From: Lachnospiraceae bacterium UBA3774
GTDB lineage: Bacteria; Bacillota; Clostridia; Lachnospirales; Lachnospiraceae
NCBI GenBank assembly: GCA_002369255.1
Contig: DFFO01000033.1
Span: 1-21,946 of the forward strand
Direction of reading: 5' to 3'
DNA length: 21,946 bases
Shown: positions 15,941-21,946 of the stretch, one piece after another
Numbering within the stretch: the stretch's first letter is position 1
Layout: every line of letters begins with the position of its first letter
Made by a program: the position numbers and the translations under genes
The notes under the pieces: generated by a model
What the model was told of the DNA's origin: nothing
Database searches by the model: none
Seen by the model: the letters and a program-made list of their open reading frames with translations, nothing else

Positions 15941-17686
15941 TCAATCCTCAACGGCCGCTTTTTTCGAAACGACCTTGCGGACCCACTCCACGTCAAACTT
16001 AGGAGTCCGCTCGTATGTATATAAGCCGTTTTGTTCCTGTTCTACGTCAGTCAGCTGCGTATAACAGAACCCGAATATATTTTTGTTATTCAAAACGGCA
16101 CTTACAAGTCCTGAAAAACGGGTTTTAAAATCTTCTTCTCCAAGTACGTCGGCTCCGTATCCCCAGCTTTTTTCATCTTTGGCCCCTTTAGCCCAGCGGA
16201 TCCCTCCGAACTCACTCATAAATACCGGCTGACTGCCGCGCTTTTGCCGAAATTCATAAATGCCTTTTGCGCTTATCGGCGGATCAAACAATTCGCAGAG
16301 TTCATTTTTTTCGGAAAGCGTTTTATATCTGTTTTCAAAAATCTCCGCATTCTGTTCATAGTCATGAACATCATAAACGTCTGTTTCAACATGGAAAAAT
16401 CCGCTTGTATCAATACACGGGCGCGACGGATCCGCAGCTTTCGTTACGTGATATATCTGTCTTATCAATTCGTCATACTGAGGATGGCCGTTTTTGTTCC
16501 ACGTCTCGTTAAACGGGCACCATCCGATGATAGACGGATGATTGATATCTCTTGAAATTTCCTCCAACCATTCCGGAAGGATGCTGTATATCGCTTCAGG
16601 TCTGCTGTGATCAAGGCCCCAGTTCGGGTATTCGCACCAAACCAGATATCCCGCTTTATCACAATGGTACAGCCAGCGTTCTTCAAATACCTTTTCATGA
16701 GCACGGCAGCCGTTGAATCCCATTTGCAAAGAAATATCAATGTCTTTGCGAAGAGCCTCGTCAGTAGGCGCAGTATAAATACCGTCAGGATAAAAGCCCT
16801 GGTCAAGTATCAGTCTTTGAAAAACAGACTTTCCGTTCAGAAGGAATTTTCCGTCCTCAATACAAACGGATCTCATTCCGAAATAGCTGTGCACCTTGTC
16901 CTTGCCAAAGCTTATCAGAACGTCGTAAATTCTTCCCTCGCCTATTTCCCATAGATGAAGCTCGCTTAAAACAATGGCTGCAGTGATCTGTCCGGAAAGA
17001 TTTTCAGCTTCAAAAGACCCTACTTTTCTTCCTTCGTAAAAAATACTGATATCAAGGTCTGCCCTTCCGTCTGTATCGGCTGTAACCACCACTGTCTGAT
17101 TTTTGATATCAGTCGCATATCTTACGTGCCTGATATGTGTATCCGGAACAAACTCAAGCCAGACCGTCTGCCATATTCCGGTAGTTCTGGTATAGTAACA
17201 GCCTGCGGAATTATATTTGCAGCTCTGCTTTCCGCTCGGTATCATCGGATCTCTCGTATCATCCGCCGCAAAAACCGTGACGACGTTTTCACCCGGACAA
17301 ACAAATTCCGTGATATCGATGCTGAAGGAAACATATCCTCCCTTATGTCCGCCGGCTCTGTTACCGTTTATAAATACGGAACATTCGTAATCAACCGCTC
17401 CAAAATGAAGAAATACTTTCGATCCGCATTGTTCTTCGCTCAGAGTGACTTTTTTTTGATACCAGAGGCCGTATATAAAATCTTTTTCTTCTACTCCGGA
17501 CAATTTACTCTCAGGGCAAAACGGGACGTTTATAACTCCGCTAAGCTTTGCGTCTGCTTTATACAGTCCTCTGGCTTCGCCGCTTTTTGAGTTGTCTATT
17601 TCAAAGTTCCAATTCCCGTTCAGATTCATCCATTCTTCCCTGCGAAATTGTGGTTTTGGATGTTCGGGCCGCATTATATTGCTCAC
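15941..17686 (-). CDS. GH2-family glycoside hydrolase (beta-galactosidase/beta-glucuronidase-like)
   Basis: The 581-residue protein has the three core domains of GH2: a sugar-binding jelly roll (about 10-180, with WMNLNGNWNFEI and GIWQTVWLE), an immunoglobulin-like domain (about 185-275) and a TIM barrel (about 285-570). The acid/base motif is IIGWCPFNETWN with E394, and the nucleophile motif is PVFMSEFGG with E492. It has no signal peptide and is probably cytoplasmic, retaining and exo-acting. It is short, lacking the extra C-terminal domains of LacZ; beta-glucuronidase or beta-galactosidase specificity cannot be told apart. The start is GTG at 17686, because AGGGGAAGG at 17699-17691 lies four bases away and the next ATG (17674) would be too distant. 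Only 15 bases separate it from the long beta-helix gene upstream. Confidence 0.88.
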   Translation of the reverse strand: MSNIMRPEHPKPQFRREEWMNLNGNWNFEIDNSKSGEARGLYKADAKLSGVINVPFCPESKLSGVEEKDFIYGLWYQKKVTLSEEQCGSKVFLHFGAVDYECSVFINGNRAGGHKGGYVSFSIDITEFVCPGENVVTVFAADDTRDPMIPSGKQSCKYNSAGCYYTRTTGIWQTVWLEFVPDTHIRHVRYATDIKNQTVVVTADTDGRADLDISIFYEGRKVGSFEAENLSGQITAAIVLSELHLWEIGEGRIYDVLISFGKDKVHSYFGMRSVCIEDGKFLLNGKSVFQRLILDQGFYPDGIYTAPTDEALRKDIDISLQMGFNGCRAHEKVFEERWLYHCDKAGYLVWCEYPNWGLDHSRPEAIYSILPEWLEEISRDINHPSIIGWCPFNETWNKNGHPQYDELIRQIYHVTKAADPSRPCIDTSGFFHVETDVYDVHDYEQNAEIFENRYKTLSEKNELCELFDPPISAKGIYEFRQKRGSQPVFMSEFGGIRWAKGAKDEKSWGYGADVLGEEDFKTRFSGLVSAVLNNKNIFGFCYTQLTDVEQEQNGLYTYERTPKFDVEWVRKVVSKKAAVED

Positions 17687-17690
17687 TTTA

Positions 17691-17699
17691 CCTTCCCCT
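17691..17699 (-). promoter_or_regulatory. Ribosome binding site supporting the GTG start of the GH2 gene
   Basis: AGGGGAAGG occupies most of the 15-base gap and ends four bases before GTG 17686. It places the start at the GTG, not at the ATG four codons later. Confidence 0.55.
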
Positions 17700-17701
17700 G
17701 T

Positions 17702-20700
17702 TTAGTTATTTTTTGCAGAACGTTTTTTGTTTTTTACGAGGATCACAACTATTACGGCAAGAATCATTGCTGCGGAAACAATTCCTATAATAAGACCTGC
17801 CGCAGGGGATGAAATGTTTTCTTCGCTTTGAGTATCCTGCTGCTCACTGTCGGCGCGATAAGCGGTTGACATGGATTTTTCTCCGCGAGTGACAACAAAT
17901 CCGTTTTCTGTGCTCTCATAGTCATAAGGTCCGATTATCCATCTGGTTATGTCTTCATCCTGTGTGACCACCGCTATCCTGCTCTCGCTTCCGAGGCCGT
18001 CGCCGGGGATATTTACAAAAGCATTGTTTATCATGATAAGATCCCCGCCGTTGTTTCCGGATATTACGGTATTTCCTTTGAGCTCGTAAACTCCGGGAAG
18101 ATAGCTTTCCGTATCCTGACCGTCATTGTCAAAACATACGGCATACTTACCGCCAAGATCGGTATTTTCGGTAATGACCGTATCTTCAAGCACAACGTCT
18201 CCGTTTGCATAAATAACGCTTCCGCTAACTGTAGAGGTGTTTCCGGTCATTATACAGTCGTTAAATACTGCACGAGACTTGGTTGCAACATAGAAACCGC
18301 CTGCTGTTTCAGCTTTTCCTCCGGTTATACTGCAACCTTTAAGCGTAATTTTTCCATACGGATCAAGGCTGAACGTCCCGCCGTTCCCATCTGTAGTATT
18401 GTCCTTGAATGTACAGTTTTCAATCACGGCATTACCCTCACGGTAGATCGAGAAAGCGCCGCCGCGCTCCGTAGAGCTGTTATTTTCAAACGTGCAGTTT
18501 TTGATGCTCGCCTGAACGTCATATGCGATCTCAACAGCTCCGGCTCTGCCGTCGCACGTATTTCCGGTGACCGTAACGTTTTCCATCTCAAGGGTTGATT
18601 CGTTATAGGTACGGATAGCGGCGCTGCTGCGGGTCTTTATGTCGGATTCGTTTACGATCTTATTGTTGCAGACCATAGCGTCTTTTATAACAAGACTAAG
18701 GTTTGAATATATGCCTGCTCCTGCGCCGTGAGAAACGTTTTCATTTATCTCTCCACCGTATATTTCGCCGGGACAAAGATGCAGACGTATTCCGCCGCCG
18801 CCGTTTGGAGCAAAGTTTTTGTTGATCTTGCCGCCGTACATTTTTATGGTACCTTTACCCTGTACCAATACGCCGCCGCCGCTTTCTTTACAAGTGTTGT
18901 TTGTTACGGCGCCGTCTCTGAGCTCAAATACACCCTTTTCGCCTCTAACGCACAGGCCTCCTCCATTGTACTGCGTTTCATTGGAGTCAAATTCTCCGCC
19001 GGTCATCTTTAATGTGGCGTCGGAGATATATGCGCCCGCGCCCTCTTTTTCAGAGTTGTTGCGGTCGATCTTTCCTCCGGAGATATGCGTGTCTCCGTAT
19101 ACTGACATACCGCCGCCGAAAGTGGTCGCTTTATTATTTATGACTGATCCGCCGGACATATTAAGAGTGCCTTCAACACCGACGTAAATGCCCGCTCCGG
19201 ATTTTCCGGTTTTATTTCCGCTGATAACTCCGGATCTGAGGCTGAGGGTTGACTTTCTGTTTATATATATTCCGCCGCCGTGATTGCCGGAAGTATTGTT
19301 TTTGACGCTGCCTCCGGACATCCGCATTGAGCTTGCGCCCTGTATCATTATTCCGCCGCAGGACAACTTTGCTATGTTGCCGCTGACGCTTCCGCCGGAC
19401 AAAGTAATTTTTGCTTTGTTCGTAGCCAGCAGTCCGGAGCTGGTCTTATCGGCTCTGTTGTCGGATATCTTTCCGCCTGACATTACGAGCGATCCGCCGC
19501 TGACGAATACTCCGCCCGCATCTCCCTTAGCATAATTGTTTTTGATATCTCCGCCTTTAAGATAAATCGTAGCTCCGCTTGAAAGGATACCTGCGCCCGA
19601 GCCTTTTGCACGGTTGCGGGTAATAAGTACGTCTGTGATAGTAAGGACGGTGTCTTTTACGTACATACCTGACGCATTGCTTCCGGTATTCTTTGAAATA
19701 ACTCCCCCTGAGATCTTTGCGTCTTTGATATTTACAAGACGAAGTCCCGCGGCAGATGCAGTACCTGCATTATTCTCGGTAATAGTACCGCCTGTCATCA
19801 AAAAGCTTCCCGAATCGGCTCTTACGCCGGATCCGTCAGATTTTGAAGTATTTTTGCTGATCTCACCGCCAGCTATGGTAAGGCTTGAATGAACACCCGC
19901 ACTTTCATTATTTGCGGAATAAATACCGCCTCCGCCTACTTTCACGGCTTTGTTGCTGTATACTTTACCGCCGTTTACCAAAAGCGTGCTGCCGTAATTG
20001 TATATTCCGCCTCCCATACCGCCGGAGTTGCCATATATCTCTCCGGATTCTAACGTAACTATTGATCTGCTCAGGAACATACCGCCGCCATTTCCGGCAG
20101 CAGTGTTGGATCTGATATAGCCGCCTTTAACAGTGACTTCGGAATTTGAAGAATACATTCCCGCTCCGTTTCCTGTTCCGGTATTGGAGCTGATCAATAC
20201 GTTTTCTACGGTTACGTCGCTATTGTTAAACAAAACTCCCGCGGCATTTGCCGCACTGTTTCCTGTAATTTTTGTCTTTCCTTTGATGGAAACAGAGCAA
20301 TATTTTGTCATCATTCCGCCGCCCGCGGATGCATATACTTCTTTTTGCGTATTTTCGTCTGTGATCAAAAACGACTCATTTCCTGATATTTCAACACCGT
20401 CCAAAACAAGATCGGCCTTGTTGTCATCTCCTACGCCTTCAATACGGACGCCTGATCCGTCAAGCATTCCCTTGTTACCGAAAATACGTCCGCCTTTAAG
20501 AGCTACGACAGGATTTACGTCACTGTTATCCCTGTGGCTTGCGTAAAGTCCTGCTCCTCCCGCGGATTGATTGTTTGAGATCTGTCCTCCGGTAAGCGTG
20601 AAAGAGCCGCCCATATCGGCTATGCCTCCGCCCATTCCTTTTGCTCCGGTGACTTTATTTCCGGTTCTTGTAATATTCGTCGAATTGTTCGAGACTTTTC

Positions 20701-21946
20701 CGGAACTCATTATCATTTCGCCGTTGTAGATAATTACGCCGCCGCCGATTTTCCCGGCAGTATTGTTCGTAATCTCCGCGCCGGACAAAGAAACGCTTCC
20801 GTTTGAACCTATACCTACAGCTCCGCCGTTCGCACCGGCTTTGTTGTAACTGATACTGCCGTCATTAAGCAAGGCCGAGCCGTTATTAACATATATGGCT
20901 CCTCCGTTTTCACCGCAGCTGTTGTTTCTTATCTGGCCGCCGTTTAAGATAAATCTTCCGCCGCCGGTCACATAAGCTGCTCCGCCGTTTTTGTCTGAAG
21001 CATTGCCTTTTATCATTCCCCCGTACATTTCAAGAGTAAAGCCGTTCTGAACGACTATAACTCCGTTTCCGGTCGAATGGATACCTTCTATCACTGCATT
21101 GTAAATCCGAAGAATGCCGCTGCCGGTCAGCATCATCGCGCCTGCGTCATCATCCACTATGCCGCCGCTTGTCATTATCTTGCCTGCAGTATATCCGGAC
21201 CCCGTCCCATGCGCCGTGCAGTCGCAAATATTTACTGTGCTCGTACCGATACGAAGCACTCTTTTTCCTTCTGCCGTCTGAATGATATTATGGCCGTTAA
21301 GACAAATGGTGATTTCCTTTCCGTCGCCGAAGTTACAGATATTCGTCAGTTTTACGTCACCGGAAAGATAATAATGACCGTTTGCATTCGGAAGAGAATT
21401 ATCTTCCATCCATTCGATCCAGGTTACTTCTTCGTGACCGCAGTCGTCACCCGTATGGCCTGTATGAGCCGCAGAAGGCGTAACTCCGAGAATCAAGGAC
21501 GATTCATCGACAAAACACATCCTGCTGGAAAGATCGCTGACAAAACATCCCTCCATGGATATATCTGCACCGGAAGGAACAAGAGTCTTCGGATACGTTC
21601 CGTTTGTTGAAACTCCGACATTTGCTCCTGCCTTAATATCAGAAACATAAAACATCTGTGTGTTTCCGAGGAAAAGGTTTGATTTTTTCGAGCCTGCGGT
21701 GTTGTTTTTGATATTGACCGCGCCTCCGAGGGTAAGGGATCTTATAGTATCATTTGTATTTTTGAATGAAGCACAAACTCCTCCGCCGATACCGGTAGCT
21801 GTATTGTCAGATATAATGACGTCTTTAAGAAGAACCACCGGATCGTCACCCTGGATTACTATACCGCCGCCGTTTTTGGCCTTGTTGCCCTTGATCTCTC
21901 CGCCTGTGATCTGCGCTTTTCCGCCGCCGGAAACTGCTATTGCGCC
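17702..21946 (-). CDS. Giant membrane-anchored beta-helix surface protein, N-terminus beyond the window
   Basis: The frame is open from the stop at 17702 to the last base of the window: at least 1414 codons. The GTG at 21838 is not the start, because the 36 codons before it encode more of the same repeat (QITGGEIKGN, NGGGIVIQG) and no RBS precedes it. A linker and cap module (H-rich stretch, YYLSGDVKLT, ITICLNGHNIIQT, NICDC) lies around 21466-21220 and is homologous to both caps of the 970-residue protein. Then come about 34 beta-helix turns (core GG.I..NTA..GGGIY). The last 35 residues hold a membrane helix (AGLIIGIVSAAMILAVIVVI) and a basic tail (KNKKRSAKNN), so the stack is tethered outside the cell. 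No LPXTG motif is seen. It heads the co-directional cluster with the GH2, lipoprotein and importer genes. Function is unknown; adhesion or glycan binding is plausible. Confidence 0.88.
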   Translation of the reverse strand, partial: GAIAVSGGGKAQITGGEIKGNKAKNGGGIVIQGDDPVVLLKDVIISDNTATGIGGGVCASFKNTNDTIRSLTLGGAVNIKNNTAGSKKSNLFLGNTQMFYVSDIKAGANVGVSTNGTYPKTLVPSGADISMEGCFVSDLSSRMCFVDESSLILGVTPSAAHTGHTGDDCGHEEVTWIEWMEDNSLPNANGHYYLSGDVKLTNICNFGDGKEITICLNGHNIIQTAEGKRVLRIGTSTVNICDCTAHGTGSGYTAGKIMTSGGIVDDDAGAMMLTGSGILRIYNAVIEGIHSTGNGVIVVQNGFTLEMYGGMIKGNASDKNGGAAYVTGGGRFILNGGQIRNNSCGENGGAIYVNNGSALLNDGSISYNKAGANGGAVGIGSNGSVSLSGAEITNNTAGKIGGGVIIYNGEMIMSSGKVSNNSTNITRTGNKVTGAKGMGGGIADMGGSFTLTGGQISNNQSAGGAGLYASHRDNSDVNPVVALKGGRIFGNKGMLDGSGVRIEGVGDDNKADLVLDGVEISGNESFLITDENTQKEVYASAGGGMMTKYCSVSIKGKTKITGNSAANAAGVLFNNSDVTVENVLISSNTGTGNGAGMYSSNSEVTVKGGYIRSNTAAGNGGGMFLSRSIVTLESGEIYGNSGGMGGGIYNYGSTLLVNGGKVYSNKAVKVGGGGIYSANNESAGVHSSLTIAGGEISKNTSKSDGSGVRADSGSFLMTGGTITENNAGTASAAGLRLVNIKDAKISGGVISKNTGSNASGMYVKDTVLTITDVLITRNRAKGSGAGILSSGATIYLKGGDIKNNYAKGDAGGVFVSGGSLVMSGGKISDNRADKTSSGLLATNKAKITLSGGSVSGNIAKLSCGGIMIQGASSMRMSGGSVKNNTSGNHGGGIYINRKSTLSLRSGVISGNKTGKSGAGIYVGVEGTLNMSGGSVINNKATTFGGGMSVYGDTHISGGKIDRNNSEKEGAGAYISDATLKMTGGEFDSNETQYNGGGLCVRGEKGVFELRDGAVTNNTCKESGGGVLVQGKGTIKMYGGKINKNFAPNGGGGIRLHLCPGEIYGGEINENVSHGAGAGIYSNLSLVIKDAMVCNNKIVNESDIKTRSSAAIRTYNESTLEMENVTVTGNTCDGRAGAVEIAYDVQASIKNCTFENNSSTERGGAFSIYREGNAVIENCTFKDNTTDGNGGTFSLDPYGKITLKGCSITGGKAETAGGFYVATKSRAVFNDCIMTGNTSTVSGSVIYANGDVVLEDTVITENTDLGGKYAVCFDNDGQDTESYLPGVYELKGNTVISGNNGGDLIMINNAFVNIPGDGLGSESRIAVVTQDEDITRWIIGPYDYESTENGFVVTRGEKSMSTAYRADSEQQDTQSEENISSPAAGLIIGIVSAAMILAVIVVILVKNKKRSAKNN
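18150..21140 (-). repeat. Coding tandem repeats, about 34 beta-helix turns
   Basis: Degenerate units of about 21-26 codons read MSGG.I..N.A...GGGIY. On the plus strand this appears as recurring ccgccgcc and tccgccgga(c/g)a words about every 65-75 bases. Units differ clearly from one another, so this is an old protein repeat rather than recent copying. The final few units (about 18200-18600) switch to an NCTF.(N/D)N(S/T).......GG(A/T)FS form with a different turn sequence. Confidence 0.75.

Noticed and set aside
17702..17806. LPXTG sortase anchor at the end of the giant surface protein
   Set aside because: The C-terminus has a membrane helix and basic tail, but no LPXTG-like motif precedes it.
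18728..20546. Proline-rich plus-strand reading frames opposite the giant beta-helix protein
   Set aside because: Same antisense effect of glycine-rich repeats; no start signals and no recognisable protein.
18150..21140. Regular ccgccgcc-type spacing that could suggest a CRISPR array
   Set aside because: The units are in frame, degenerate, and encode beta-helix turns; there are no identical direct repeats with unique spacers.
21836..21838. GTG as start codon of the giant beta-helix protein
   Set aside because: Coding repeat sequence continues in frame upstream to the window edge, without RBS or signal peptide.

Overview
The window looks like one locus of an anaerobic Gram-positive Bacillota (Clostridia), probably a gut- or rumen-type organism. 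The grounds are strong AGGAGG-type ribosome binding sites before nearly every gene, lipobox signal peptides, a moderate-GC coding style, and clostridial surface-protein modules next to intracellular glycoside hydrolases. I cannot name a species. No RNA gene, insertion sequence or CRISPR array was seen.

Layout. (1) Positions 1-4049, minus strand: a secreted right-handed beta-helix protein (1137-4049) followed by a clan GH-A glycoside hydrolase that runs off the left edge (1-1042). (2) 4050-4435: an AT-rich divergent intergenic region with a promoter on each side. (3) 4436-7410, plus strand: a regulator with a LacI-type sensor in front of a C-terminal LuxR-type helix-turn-helix, which is the reverse of normal LacI order. 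It is translationally coupled (ATGA overlap) to a divergent GH36 alpha-galactosidase-like enzyme. A strong bidirectional hairpin at 7422-7458 ends this unit and the converging one. (4) 7473-21946, minus strand: nine tightly packed co-directional genes (gaps of -1 to 39 bases). In transcription order they are a very long membrane-anchored beta-helix protein (5' end beyond the window), a GH2 glycosidase, a lipoprotein with GLUG-like repeats and an NlpC/P60-like DCSG motif, two permeases, two ATPases and a family 5 solute-binding lipoprotein of an Opp/Dpp-type ABC importer, and a Gfo/Idh/MocA oxidoreductase.

How the genes may work together (inference). The three glycosidases start without signal peptides and so are probably cytoplasmic. 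The ABC importer between them is a full five-part Opp/Dpp set, a family known to carry peptides but in some bacteria oligosaccharides. The simplest reading is a glycan-use locus. Large beta-helix surface proteins and the lipoprotein act outside, the importer takes up an oligosaccharide, GH2, GH36 and GH-A enzymes trim it inside, and the oxidoreductase handles a released or modified sugar. The LacI-fold regulator would sense a sugar. The substrate cannot be read from the sequence.

Two genes are incomplete because of the window edges: the GH-A enzyme (C-terminus missing) and the long beta-helix protein (N-terminus missing; its frame is open to the last base).
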